The notes beneath the pieces were generated by a model. That model had not been told where the DNA came from and did no database searches. It saw nothing but the letters and a program-made list of their open reading frames with translations. Of a stretch of DNA of 64,000 bases, positions 8,188-15,884 are shown piece after piece (the first letter of the stretch is position 1; every line of letters starts with the position of its first letter). The DNA lies in contig JAFRKO010000043.1 in the NCBI GenBank assembly GCA_017431685.1, positions 1 to 64,000 of the forward strand, written 5' to 3'. The DNA is from Mogibacterium sp. (GTDB lineage Bacteria > Bacillota > Clostridia > Peptostreptococcales > Anaerovoracaceae). Made by a program: the position numbers and the translations under genes.

Positions 8188-8874
8188 ATGTCAGAGATAA
8201 AAGCAAGACACAGCAGGAACATCCCTGCCCTGTCAGAAGCGGATATGGAAAAGCTTGCAGGGAGCAGGGTTCTGGTAGTAGGCTGTGGCGGACTCGGCGG
8301 CAATATAATCGAATATCTTGCCAGAGCCGGAGTCGGCGCTCTCAAAGTGGTTGACGGAGATGTATTTGAAGAATCGAACCTCAACAGGCAGATACTGAGC
8401 ACATCTGAAAACATCGGTCAGAAGAAGGCTCTCGCAGCTGCTGAGCGCGTAAAGGCCGTCGATCCGTCGATCGATGTGACTCCTGTCTGCGAATTCCTTA
8501 CAAAAGAAAACGCATCCGCTCTGATGGCGGACGCTGATCTGGTCGTTGACGCTCTGGATAATGCTGCAGCGAGACTCATTCTTGAAGACGCTGCTGCGGA
8601 GGCAGGTCTTGCAATCGTACATGGTGCCATCTGCGGATGGGACCTGCAGGCAATGCTTGTACCGCCGGGATCGGGCCTTCTGCATCAGATGTATCCCGAA
8701 GGCTACGCACCTGCATCAAAGACTTCACTGCCCGTAACACCGGCGATCTGCGCTGCGATAGAGGCATCGACAGCTATCAGATATCTTTGCGGCCTCGGTG
8801 TGCCGCTGGAGAAAAACCTGCTGATCGGCTCGATCGCCGATATGAGCTTCGATATCATTCACTTTGCAGATTGA
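8188..8874 (+). CDS. ThiF/MoeB/HesA-family adenylyltransferase
   Basis: E1-like ATP-dependent activating enzyme, 228 aa. The nucleotide motif VLVVGCGGLGGN, the VVDGDVFEESNLNRQ arginine-finger block and VVDALDNAAAR are intact. The family adenylylates the C-terminal glycine of MoaD or ThiS proteins; two MoaD-like proteins are encoded in this window and are likely partners. The paired CxxC zinc-binding cysteines usual in MoeB and ThiF are not present in the C-terminal third, where the equivalent stretch reads SLPVTPAICAAIEAS. The start follows the previous stop within two bases. The 3' end overlaps the convergent LysR gene by 20 bases. Confidence 0.87.
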   Translation: MSEIKARHSRNIPALSEADMEKLAGSRVLVVGCGGLGGNIIEYLARAGVGALKVVDGDVFEESNLNRQILSTSENIGQKKALAAAERVKAVDPSIDVTPVCEFLTKENASALMADADLVVDALDNAAARLILEDAAAEAGLAIVHGAICGWDLQAMLVPPGSGLLHQMYPEGYAPASKTSLPVTPAICAAIEASTAIRYLCGLGVPLEKNLLIGSIADMSFDIIHFAD

Positions 8875-9736
8875 AGTAATCTATCATCGATTGTCTGAAG
8901 GCACCTCCCAGAACGGAGAGGTGCTTTTCTCTTTTGAAGCAGGCTTTCATCTGCCTTGAGAATCTGTCATCTGTCAGATGAAGCAGTTTGATCCTGCTGT
9001 CGTTGCGATAGATTTCAGAGCTCCCTTCCGGCACGAATCCGCAGGCGATGCCATTGGATATCATCTGCCTGTGAAGATCCCTTGAGTCGACAAAATTAAC
9101 AGAGCTCATTTTTACTGTCTGAGCCAGGCAAACGTGGTAAGGATACTCGTATTCCAGCTTGTGATTAAGGAAGACCATAGGTATTCCGTCCATCATCTTT
9201 ACCGGAAGCGACACCCTGTCAGCCAGCGGATTGTCGTTTCTGACGGCAAACAGGTATTTTTCGGTATAGAAATCTATGCCCTTGAACTTCCTGTATTTAA
9301 GCTCATCAGGATAGATGATCAGGTCGTATTTGTTGATGTCAGGCAGCTCCTCACGGTCCGGTATGGAGTCAACTGCATATTCCACTTCAGGATAAGACAC
9401 CTTGAAAATCGACATGAAGGTGAACAGATGCGAGTCCGTTCCCACGGCACAGATCCTGATCAGATTGTCATCTCCTGTCGACATGTGCTTTAGATCTTTG
9501 GTCACAGTCTCGGCTTCCTGCAGAATGCGGTCGCAACTCTGCAAAAATCTCTTTCCGGCATCGTTAAGAACGAGCTTTTTGCCGTGTCTGTCAAAAAGCT
9601 TTGTTCCCAGCTCCTCCTCAAGCGTAAAAATGTTCTTCGAAATGGACGACTGCGAGGTATGCATCAGCTCTGCAGCCCTCGAAACGTTCTCGAGCTTGGC
9701 AACTATTGCGAAATATCTGAGATTCTGTATGTTCAT
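8855..9736 (-). CDS. LysR-family transcriptional regulator
   Basis: 293-aa LysR protein. The N-terminal winged helix is clear (LRYFAIVAKLENVSRAAELM, then HTSQSSISKNI), followed by an effector-binding domain with the usual length. The ATG at 9736 starts the canonical MNIQNLRYF; an upstream ATG at 9787 would add 17 residues of no family similarity. No strong ribosome site is visible. It is transcribed away from the aldehyde oxidoreductase operon at 9901, the usual arrangement for a LysR protein that controls its divergent neighbour. Effector unknown; an aldehyde, acid or metal signal is only a guess. Confidence 0.92.
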   Translation of the reverse strand: MNIQNLRYFAIVAKLENVSRAAELMHTSQSSISKNIFTLEEELGTKLFDRHGKKLVLNDAGKRFLQSCDRILQEAETVTKDLKHMSTGDDNLIRICAVGTDSHLFTFMSIFKVSYPEVEYAVDSIPDREELPDINKYDLIIYPDELKYRKFKGIDFYTEKYLFAVRNDNPLADRVSLPVKMMDGIPMVFLNHKLEYEYPYHVCLAQTVKMSSVNFVDSRDLHRQMISNGIACGFVPEGSSEIYRNDSRIKLLHLTDDRFSRQMKACFKREKHLSVLGGAFRQSMIDYFNLQSE

Positions 9737-9761
9737 GATGATTGAATTATATTCTGTGCTT

Positions 9762-9900
9762 ATTCCAAAAAGCAATATGGAACGCATTATCCGATATTAT
9801 TTCGAGGAATATCTTTGTATTAAAATAAATACGTAGATATTGGTCTTTTATAAAAAGTATTTATAAGGGAGGTGAAGGGCCTTTTTGTGCCCGCGATATT
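9762..9900 (+). promoter_or_regulatory. Intergenic control region of the AOR operon with SD-to-start hairpin
   Basis: The 164-base gap between lysR and the ferredoxin gene holds an inverted pair ATTCC (9762-9766) ... GGAA (9779-9782), a possible LysR-type site. A very strong ribosome site GGAGGTGA (9868-9875) is 25 bases from the ATG at 9901, too far for direct use. Between them GGGC (9877-9880) can pair with GCCC (9889-9892) across an 8-base loop. Folding this hairpin would bring ribosome site and ATG to about 11 bases apart. No convincing -35/-10 pair could be fixed. Confidence 0.4.
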
Positions 9901-10371
9901 ATGAAACAGTTAGTGATAAAGCCGGAAAAATGCATCGGCTGCCGCACATGCGAACTTGCATGTTCATTCGGCCACTATGGTGAGTTCAACCCTAAGTATG
10001 CCAATGTACATGTATTCGAGTATGAGAAAGCCGCTGTAGCCATTCCGATGATGTGCCTGCAGTGCGAAGAGCCTTCCTGCATGAAGGTATGCCCTGTTAA
10101 AGCCATCACCCGCAACGAGTTCAATGCAGTTGTCATCAATTACAACAAGTGCATCGGCTGCAAGATGTGCGAGAACGCATGCCCTCTCGGCAACATCTCG
10201 TATCATCCTGCTCTTAAGAAGGTATTCAAGTGCGACCTGTGCGACGGCGATCCTAAATGCGTAAAGTTCTGCCCTGGCCATGCTCTCGAGTTTGTCGATA
10301 CTGACGCGATCCATGATAAGAGAGCCGCAGTAAGCGCACAGTACAGAGATCTTATCGGAGAGGAGGCGTAA
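9901..10371 (+). CDS. 4Fe-4S ferredoxin-type electron transfer subunit of aldehyde oxidoreductase
   Basis: 156 aa with cysteine motifs for four [4Fe-4S] clusters: CIGCRTCELAC, MCLQCEEPSCMKVCP, CIGCKMCENACP and CDLCDGDPKCVKFCP. This is the HycB/DmsB-like pattern of the small subunit (often called AorA or WorS) that pairs with AOR-family catalytic subunits. It should pass electrons from the tungsten site to the diaphorase subunits encoded downstream. The stop overlaps the start of the AOR gene (TAATGATG), showing tight coupling. The distant ribosome site and intervening hairpin are described under the upstream region. Confidence 0.92.
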   Translation: MKQLVIKPEKCIGCRTCELACSFGHYGEFNPKYANVHVFEYEKAAVAIPMMCLQCEEPSCMKVCPVKAITRNEFNAVVINYNKCIGCKMCENACPLGNISYHPALKKVFKCDLCDGDPKCVKFCPGHALEFVDTDAIHDKRAAVSAQYRDLIGEEA

Positions 10372-10373
10372 TG

Positions 10374-12179
10374 ATGAATAACGGATATGTCGGAAAGATC
10401 CTCCGCGTAAACCTTGAAAGCGGAAAAATCACAAAAGAGCCTCTCAACGATAAAAGCGCACATGATTTCGTAGGCGCAAGAGGACTGGGAACCAAGTATT
10501 TCTGCGATGAGTGCAATCCTAAGTGCGATGTTTTCGGACCTGGCAACAATCTCATCTTCATGACAGGACCTCTGACAGGTACATTTGCAACATCTGGCGG
10601 ACGTTACAATGTAATCTGCAAGTCCCCTCTCACCGGCACCATCGAGGCTTCCAACTCGGGCGGCCACTTCGGACCGGAGCTCAAGTATGCCGGGTATGAC
10701 GGCATCATCTTCGAGGGCATTTCGGAAAAGCCTGTCTATCTCTACATCAATGATGATTGTGTAGAGCTGAGAGACGCCGAAGCTATCTGGGGCATGGACG
10801 TATTTGACTCCACAGAAGCTCTCTATGCTGAGTGCGGCGAGAACTTCAGAGTTGCTACCATCTCAAAAGCTGCTGAGGAAGGCGTCCTCTTTGCAGGCAT
10901 TATGAACGACAAGCACCGCGCTGCCGGAAGAGGCGGCACAGGCGCTGTAATGGGCTCCAAGAAGCTCAAAGCCATCGCCGTAAAAGGAACAAAGTCCGTC
11001 AAGGTAGCTCATCCTGATGCATTCTTCAAGGAATGCGCAGATGCAAGAGCAACTCTCGCAGCACACCCTGTAACAGGTGCAGGACTCGGTCAGCTCGGAA
11101 CTATGATCCTCGTAAACATCGTAAACGGTGTAGGCGGACTTCCTGTAAACAACGGCCGTGACGGAGCTCTCTTCCCACAGGCTGACGAGATCTCCGGCGA
11201 GACTCTCGCTGCAAGACACCTGATCCGCAACAAGGGCTGCTTCGGCTGCTCCATCGGCTGCGGCAGACTCGTCGACATCGCTGAAGGCGCATTCAAGTCC
11301 AGAGGTGAAGGTCCTGAGTACGAAGCAGGCTGGTCATTCGGATCCGACTGCGGTGTAGAAGACCTCGGAGCTGTTTGCAAAGCGAACTTCCTCTGCAACC
11401 AGTACGGCCTGGACCCTATCACAATGGGTGCTACCATTGCATGCGCAATGGAGCTCTTTGAGATGGGCTGCATCAAGGAAGAAGAAGTCGGTTTCCCTCT
11501 CAGATTCGGTGATGCCCAGGCAATGGTAGATGCTACTGAAATGACATGCAAGGGCGAAGGCTTCGGAAAGATCCTCGGCCTCGGCTCATACCGCATGGCT
11601 GAGAAATACGGTCACCCTGAACTCTCGATGTCCGTAAAGAAGCAGGAGATGCCTGCTTACGACGGACGTGCTATCCAGGGTATCGGCCTCAACTACGCCA
11701 CATCCAACAGAGGCGGCTGCCACGTAAGAGGATACATGATCTCCCCTGAGGTACTCGGTATCCCTGTAGCGATGGATCCGCTGGTTACAGAAGGCAAGGC
11801 TGCACTGCTCAAGGTCTTCCAGGATCTGACAGCTCTCTGCGACTCGTCCGGTATCTGCCTGTTCACAACATTCGGACAGGGACTTCCTGAGATCGCAGGC
11901 ATGCTCAGAGAAGCATGCGGCTGGGACGGCGAGTCTGATGAAGACATCCTGCTCAAGGGCGAGCGTATCTGGAACCTCGAGAAGAAGTTCAACATCGTAG
12001 CCGGCATCGAGAAGGATACTCTCCCGCCTCGACTGCTCAGAGAAGAGCTCAAGAACGGACCGGCCAAGGGCAAGGTAAACGAGCTCCATACGATGCTCAA
12101 GGAGTACTATGAGGTCCGCGGATGGGATGCTGACGGTATCCCTACTCCTGCAAAGGATGCGGAGCTTGGCCTCAACTAG
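10374..12179 (+). CDS. Aldehyde ferredoxin oxidoreductase family protein (tungsten/molybdenum bis-pterin)
   Basis: About 600 aa, the normal size for AOR catalytic subunits, which oxidise aldehydes to acids using a W (or Mo) bis-molybdopterin site and one [4Fe-4S] cluster. The N-terminal AOR domain starts with VGKILRVNLESG and contains the GPLTGT and ICKSPLTGT blocks. The cluster cysteines are in KGCFGCSIGC at about residues 290-297, with the fourth probably in DSSGICLF. Two adjacent ATGs exist; the one at 10374 is seven bases from AGGAGG. Genes downstream (MoaD, NuoE/F/G-like) suggest a multi-subunit enzyme that donates electrons to NAD and perhaps ferredoxin. Physiological substrate unknown. 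Confidence 0.95.
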   Translation: MNNGYVGKILRVNLESGKITKEPLNDKSAHDFVGARGLGTKYFCDECNPKCDVFGPGNNLIFMTGPLTGTFATSGGRYNVICKSPLTGTIEASNSGGHFGPELKYAGYDGIIFEGISEKPVYLYINDDCVELRDAEAIWGMDVFDSTEALYAECGENFRVATISKAAEEGVLFAGIMNDKHRAAGRGGTGAVMGSKKLKAIAVKGTKSVKVAHPDAFFKECADARATLAAHPVTGAGLGQLGTMILVNIVNGVGGLPVNNGRDGALFPQADEISGETLAARHLIRNKGCFGCSIGCGRLVDIAEGAFKSRGEGPEYEAGWSFGSDCGVEDLGAVCKANFLCNQYGLDPITMGATIACAMELFEMGCIKEEEVGFPLRFGDAQAMVDATEMTCKGEGFGKILGLGSYRMAEKYGHPELSMSVKKQEMPAYDGRAIQGIGLNYATSNRGGCHVRGYMISPEVLGIPVAMDPLVTEGKAALLKVFQDLTALCDSSGICLFTTFGQGLPEIAGMLREACGWDGESDEDILLKGERIWNLEKKFNIVAGIEKDTLPPRLLREELKNGPAKGKVNELHTMLKEYYEVRGWDADGIPTPAKDAELGLN

Positions 12180-12215
12180 TAAACTCTGATATTATTTGAT
12201 AAATCCAACCAAACG

Positions 12216-12245
12216 ATCCGGAGGCGGCAGATGCCGCTTCCGGAT
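12216..12245 (+). other. Stable intercistronic hairpin after the AOR gene
   Basis: ATCCGGAGGCGGC (12216-12228) pairs with GCCGCTTCCGGAT (12233-12245) around AGAT, a 13-bp stem with one G-U pair. There is no T-run, and the MoaD ribosome site follows 8 bases later, so it looks like an mRNA stabiliser or processing site that would keep AOR transcripts more abundant than the distal ones, rather than a full terminator. Confidence 0.6.
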
Positions 12246-12272
12246 TTGGTGCATTATCAAAGGAGGTCAGCC

Positions 12273-12557
12273 ATGACAGTAAAATACTTCGCATACTACC
12301 GTGATCCGGGATTTGCCGGATGCAAGGAGATGGAATGGCCCGGAAAAGCAGACACGGTCATCGATCTTTGCCGTCAGATCGCAGACAGATTCGGTGATAA
12401 ATTCCGCGCTGAGCTTCTCACTCCTGACGGCAATGGCATAAGCGACCGCTCCATTGTCATGGTAAACGGACGCCGCATAGATTTCATCGGCGGCCCGGAA
12501 GCTCCTCTTAAAGACACAGATACCGTACTTGTATTCCCTGTTGTAGCAGGGGGCTAA
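12273..12557 (+). CDS. MoaD/ThiS-family sulfur carrier protein
   Basis: 94-aa ubiquitin-like protein ending in Gly-Gly (VVAGG), the tail that is adenylylated and thiocarboxylated for molybdopterin synthesis. VMVNGRRIDFIGG and DTVLVFPVVAGG are the usual MoaD features. The ATG at 12273 is preceded by AAAGGAGGT and is clearly the start, not the in-frame ATG 42 bases upstream. Lying inside an AOR operon, it probably serves maturation of this enzyme. MoaE, its normal partner, is not encoded in the window. The ThiF/MoeB-like protein at 8188 is the likely activating enzyme. Confidence 0.9.
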   Translation: MTVKYFAYYRDPGFAGCKEMEWPGKADTVIDLCRQIADRFGDKFRAELLTPDGNGISDRSIVMVNGRRIDFIGGPEAPLKDTDTVLVFPVVAGG

Positions 12558-12579
12558 ACAGAAAGGCTGGTACGAACAA

Positions 12580-13047
12580 TTGGGTGTTAATGTAGATAAA
12601 ATCAATAAAATCCTGCAGAGCTATCCTGCAGACCAGCACTACAGCCTGGCCATCATGCAGGACCTGCAGCATGAATTCCAGTATATCCCGAGAGAAGGAC
12701 TCGAGGCGCTGGCAGATTATCTGAGCGTGCCCCTCTCCTCTCTCTATTCCATGGCGACCTTCTATAAAGCGCTTTCACTCAAACCGAAGGGGAAGCATAT
12801 CATCAAGCTGTGTGACGGTACGGCCTGCCACATCCGCGGTTCCATGACCCTCGTAGAAGGTGTCACCCGCGTTCTGGGCATATCCGACGGCGAAACGACA
12901 GAAGACGGTCTCTTCAGCCTTGAGCTGGTGAACTGCCTCGGTTCGTGTGCTCTGGCTCCTGTCATGGTCGTAGATGACACATACTACGGCAAGATGACAA
13001 TGGAAAAGCTTCCGGGTGTGATCGAATCTTACAGGAAGGAGGGCTAA
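12580..13047 (+). CDS. NuoE-like NADH dehydrogenase subunit ([2Fe-2S], thioredoxin-like)
   Basis: 155 aa of the complex I 24-kDa/NuoE family. The N-terminal helical part has LQHEFQYIPREGLEALADYL and SSLYSMATFYKAL; the thioredoxin-like half binds one [2Fe-2S] cluster through CDGTACH and, further on, LVNCLGSCALAP. Start is most likely the TTG at 12580, as no ATG is in frame; the ribosome site (AAAGG) is weak and distant. It is followed three bases later by the NuoF-like gene. Such NuoE/F/G-like trios serve soluble hydrogenases, formate dehydrogenases and bifurcating AOR complexes; here the partner is the AOR. Confidence 0.9.
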   Translation: MGVNVDKINKILQSYPADQHYSLAIMQDLQHEFQYIPREGLEALADYLSVPLSSLYSMATFYKALSLKPKGKHIIKLCDGTACHIRGSMTLVEGVTRVLGISDGETTEDGLFSLELVNCLGSCALAPVMVVDDTYYGKMTMEKLPGVIESYRKEG

Positions 13048-13050
13048 AAG

Positions 13051-14841
13051 ATGAAAACCATTCGTATTTGCTGCGGCACCGGATGTCTGGCTAACGGCAG
13101 CGCCAAGGTCGCAGAAGAGTTCGAACGTCTGACAGCCGGAGATGGCGGCATCTTTGTTGAATGCGATATAAAGCGCACCGGATGCAACGGTTTCTGTGAA
13201 AACGGACCGCTCGTCACCATCCTTCCTGACGAGATCTCCTATTACCATGTCAAAGTGTCCGATGTAAAGGACATCCTCGAAAAGACCGTTCTTCACGGAG
13301 AGCTGGTTGAAAAGCTGCTGTACAGGAATGATAAAGGCGAATACGTAAGGAGTCAGAACGAGAACCCATTCTATGCCCCTCAGATGAAGATCGCCCTTCG
13401 CAATATCGGTAAAATATCACCTGCCCACATAGAAGACTACATCGCTTCCGGCGGATATGAGGCACTGAAGAAGGCTCTGGGCATGACTCCTGAAGAAATA
13501 ATCGACGAGATCGACGCGTCAGGCCTCAGAGGACGCGGAGGCGCCGGCTTCCCTACCGGACGCAAATGGCGCACTGCACTGGGTTATGACAACTTCCCTA
13601 AGTACGTTGCATGCAACGGTGACGAAGGTGACCCGGGCGCTTTCATGGATAGATCCATACTCGAGGGAGACCCTCACAGCGTAATTGAAGGACTTGCCAT
13701 CTGCGCGCTGGCGATCGGATCCGAGCAGGGTTACCTCTATATCCGTGACGAGTACAACCTGGCGGTAAAGAACATCCGCAAGGCTCTTGAAGACGCAGAA
13801 GCTGCCGGCTTCATAGGCGATAACATATGCGGATCAGGCAGAAAGCTTCACCTCGAAGTAGTACGCGGCGGCGGAGCATTCGTATGCGGAGAGTCTACCG
13901 CACTGATGCAGTCAGTAGAAGGCAAGGTCGGAGAGCCTCGCGCCAAGTATATACGTTCCGTACAGAGAGGCCTGTGGAACCAGCCTACTGTACTCAACAA
14001 CGTTGAGACTCTTGCAAACGTGCCTTACATAATCAGTCACGGCGGCGCAGCCTTTGCTTCTGTCGGTACTGAAAAGAGCAAGGGCACAAAGGTATTCGCT
14101 CTTGTAGGTAAGGTCAAGAGAACAGGTCTTGTCGAAGTGCCTATGGGAACTACCCTTCGCGAGCTTATATTCGATATCGGAGGCGGAATCAAGGGCGACA
14201 GGCCTTTCAAGGCTGTACAGACCGGCGGGCCGTCGGGAGGCTGCATACCTGAGAGCATGCTCGACCTTCCGGTCGACTTCGATACCCTTAAAGCATATGG
14301 GGCGATGATGGGCTCAGGCGGCATGATCGTTATGGACGACCGCAGCTGCATGGTGGATGTGGCAAGATACTACGTCAACTTCCTCTGCGGAGAGTCCTGC
14401 GGAAAGTGCACTCCGTGCCGTGAAGGTCTCAAACAGATGCTTGAGATCCTCACAGACATATGTGAAGGCAGAGGCAAAATGGAAGACCTCGATCTGCTCG
14501 AGGCTCTCGGCGAGACCATGATAGACTGCTCGCTCTGCGCTCTTGGCAAGTCAGCTCCTAACCCTGTGCTCACCACCCTGAAATACTTCAGGGATGAATA
14601 TGAGGCTCACATTCTCGAGCACAGATGTCCTGCGGGAGTCTGCAAGGCCTTGACTACATTCAGGATCGATCCTGAAAAATGCAGAGGATGTACATCATGC
14701 GCGAGAGCATGCCCTGCAGGTGCAATATCCGGATCAGTTAAGCAGCCTCACAGCATAGACTCCAGCGTGTGCATAGCGTGCGGAAGCTGCCGCGAGACCT
14801 GCAGGTTCGACGCAGTATTTACAGAAGGGAGGCAGGCGTAA
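13051..14841 (+). CDS. NuoF-like NADH-binding diaphorase subunit with extra Fe-S domains
   Basis: 596 aa in four parts. Residues 1-100 are a thioredoxin-like [2Fe-2S] domain (CCGTGCLANGS, RTGCNGFCENG). Residues about 130-480 are the NuoF core with the FMN/NADH glycine-rich loop GLRGRGGAGFPTGRKW. The N3 [4Fe-4S] site GESCGKCTPCREG follows. The C-terminus carries two ferredoxin clusters (CRGCTSCARACP and CIACGSCRETC). This layout is that of HydB/NfnB-like subunits of electron-bifurcating or NAD-linked complexes. It should exchange electrons between NADH and the Fe-S chain from the AOR. Strong GGAGG ribosome site. Confidence 0.93.
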   Translation: MKTIRICCGTGCLANGSAKVAEEFERLTAGDGGIFVECDIKRTGCNGFCENGPLVTILPDEISYYHVKVSDVKDILEKTVLHGELVEKLLYRNDKGEYVRSQNENPFYAPQMKIALRNIGKISPAHIEDYIASGGYEALKKALGMTPEEIIDEIDASGLRGRGGAGFPTGRKWRTALGYDNFPKYVACNGDEGDPGAFMDRSILEGDPHSVIEGLAICALAIGSEQGYLYIRDEYNLAVKNIRKALEDAEAAGFIGDNICGSGRKLHLEVVRGGGAFVCGESTALMQSVEGKVGEPRAKYIRSVQRGLWNQPTVLNNVETLANVPYIISHGGAAFASVGTEKSKGTKVFALVGKVKRTGLVEVPMGTTLRELIFDIGGGIKGDRPFKAVQTGGPSGGCIPESMLDLPVDFDTLKAYGAMMGSGGMIVMDDRSCMVDVARYYVNFLCGESCGKCTPCREGLKQMLEILTDICEGRGKMEDLDLLEALGETMIDCSLCALGKSAPNPVLTTLKYFRDEYEAHILEHRCPAGVCKALTTFRIDPEKCRGCTSCARACPAGAISGSVKQPHSIDSSVCIACGSCRETCRFDAVFTEGRQA

Positions 14842-15593
14842 TGATTATAAAAATCGACGGTAAGGAATGCACCTGCGAAAAAGGCGAATTCCTGCTTAAC
14901 ATCGCGCGCCGCAACGGCATCACCATCCCTACCCTTTGCCAGCACGATTCTCTCGAAGAAGGCATGGGCGCCTGCCGTCTGTGCATCGTTGAGATCACTG
15001 ACAGAGGCAGAAAGAGCGTCGTGGTATCCTGCGTGTACCCTGTAAACGGTGAGATCGAGGTGGAAACCAACAGCGAACGCATACAGCGTGAGCGCGCCAT
15101 GATACTCACACTGCTCGCCAAGCGCGCGCCTGACAGCCCTGAGATCGCCAGAATGTGCAAATACTATAAAGTACCTGATGTCGACAGATTCATCAAGGTA
15201 GAAGGCGAAAAATGCGTCATGTGCGGGCTATGCGCAAAAGTCTGTGCGTCCCTGTCTGTCGGAGCTATCTCCACAGTAAACAGAGGTATCACGAAGGCTA
15301 TTTCTACTCCTTACGGAGACCCAAGCAGCGTATGCATAGGATGCGGAGCATGCGCCAAGGTATGCCCTACGAAAGCGATTGAAATGGTCGAAAACTTCAG
15401 AACCAGAACCATCTGGGGCAAGACTTTCGACCTTGTTCACTGCGAGCGCTGCGGAGAAGTCATCGGTACGCCTGAGCAGATCGCTGAAGCAGCAAAGAGA
15501 AGCGGCAACGATGAAGACTGTCTCTGCGACAACTGCCGCAAGGAAAGAATGGCACGTGTAATGGCCAGCACATTCGGCTACGAAGCGCTGTAA
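14841..15593 (+). CDS. NuoG-like / HoxU-like iron-sulfur subunit
   Basis: 250 aa. An N-terminal plant-type [2Fe-2S] domain (CTCEKGEFLLNIAR, then GACRLC and SCVYP) is followed by a [4Fe-4S] pair (CVMCGLCAKVC, CIGCGACAKVCP) and a C-terminal zinc-ribbon-like segment with CERC and CLCDNC, which may hold another metal site. It corresponds to the N-terminal part of complex I NuoG, or HoxU/HydC, without the molybdopterin domain. The ATG overlaps the stop of the NuoF-like gene (TAATG). It is the last gene of the AOR operon and is followed by a terminator. Confidence 0.9.
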   Translation: MIIKIDGKECTCEKGEFLLNIARRNGITIPTLCQHDSLEEGMGACRLCIVEITDRGRKSVVVSCVYPVNGEIEVETNSERIQRERAMILTLLAKRAPDSPEIARMCKYYKVPDVDRFIKVEGEKCVMCGLCAKVCASLSVGAISTVNRGITKAISTPYGDPSSVCIGCGACAKVCPTKAIEMVENFRTRTIWGKTFDLVHCERCGEVIGTPEQIAEAAKRSGNDEDCLCDNCRKERMARVMASTFGYEAL

Positions 15594-15610
15594 TTCTACA
15601 TTGTAAAAGT

Positions 15611-15640
15611 AAACAGACCGGGATCTCTCCCGGTCTGTTT
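15611..15640. terminator. Bidirectional rho-independent terminator
   Basis: AAACAGACCGGG (15611-15622) pairs perfectly with CCCGGTCTGTTT (15629-15640) around a 6-base loop. A T-rich tract follows on the plus strand and a weaker one on the minus strand. It closes the plus-strand AOR operon and the minus-strand surface-system operon, which converge here. Confidence 0.85.
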
Positions 15641-15656
15641 TAATATTACAATGCTT

Positions 15657-15866
15657 CTAACCTCCTGCAGTCATGAAACTCAGGTAAAAGCGGCGGTACA
15701 GTTCATCCGCGTTTTCTCCGGAGATTATGATACGGGTCTGGGGCACAGTCATCGACCCAAGGGTCCTGTCAGCCAGCTGTATTACTGTGACATCACCCGG
15801 ACTCTTACTGAAAAAAGCTCTTATGCGCTCCGCATCAACCGCCCAGACCTCATCGTATACCATCAT
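15657..15866 (-). CDS. Small hypothetical protein (69 aa), last gene of the surface-system operon
   Basis: Not recognised. 69 aa, soluble and mixed alpha/beta in composition, with no cysteine and no membrane segment. It begins MMVYDEVW; AAGAGG lies just before two adjacent ATGs. It follows the lipoprotein gene by 18 bases and ends just before the terminator, which supports it as a real last cistron. The segment SGENADELYRRFYLSFM suggests an amphipathic C-terminal helix. Function cannot be guessed from sequence alone. Confidence 0.5.
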   Translation of the reverse strand: MMVYDEVWAVDAERIRAFFSKSPGDVTVIQLADRTLGSMTVPQTRIIISGENADELYRRFYLSFMTAGG

Positions 15867-15884
15867 AAACCTCTTGTAAGCGGC

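Noticed and set aside
7254-8414. A 386-codon minus-strand frame opposite the FAD oxidoreductase.
   Set aside because: It is antisense to a gene with intact FAD and NAD motifs, and its translation resembles no protein.
9761-9773. The motif TATTCCAAAAA here also occurs at 30127-30138 and looked like a shared LysR operator.
   Set aside because: The second copy is the T-tract (in reverse) of the terminator at 30131-30175, so the match is explained by AT-richness.
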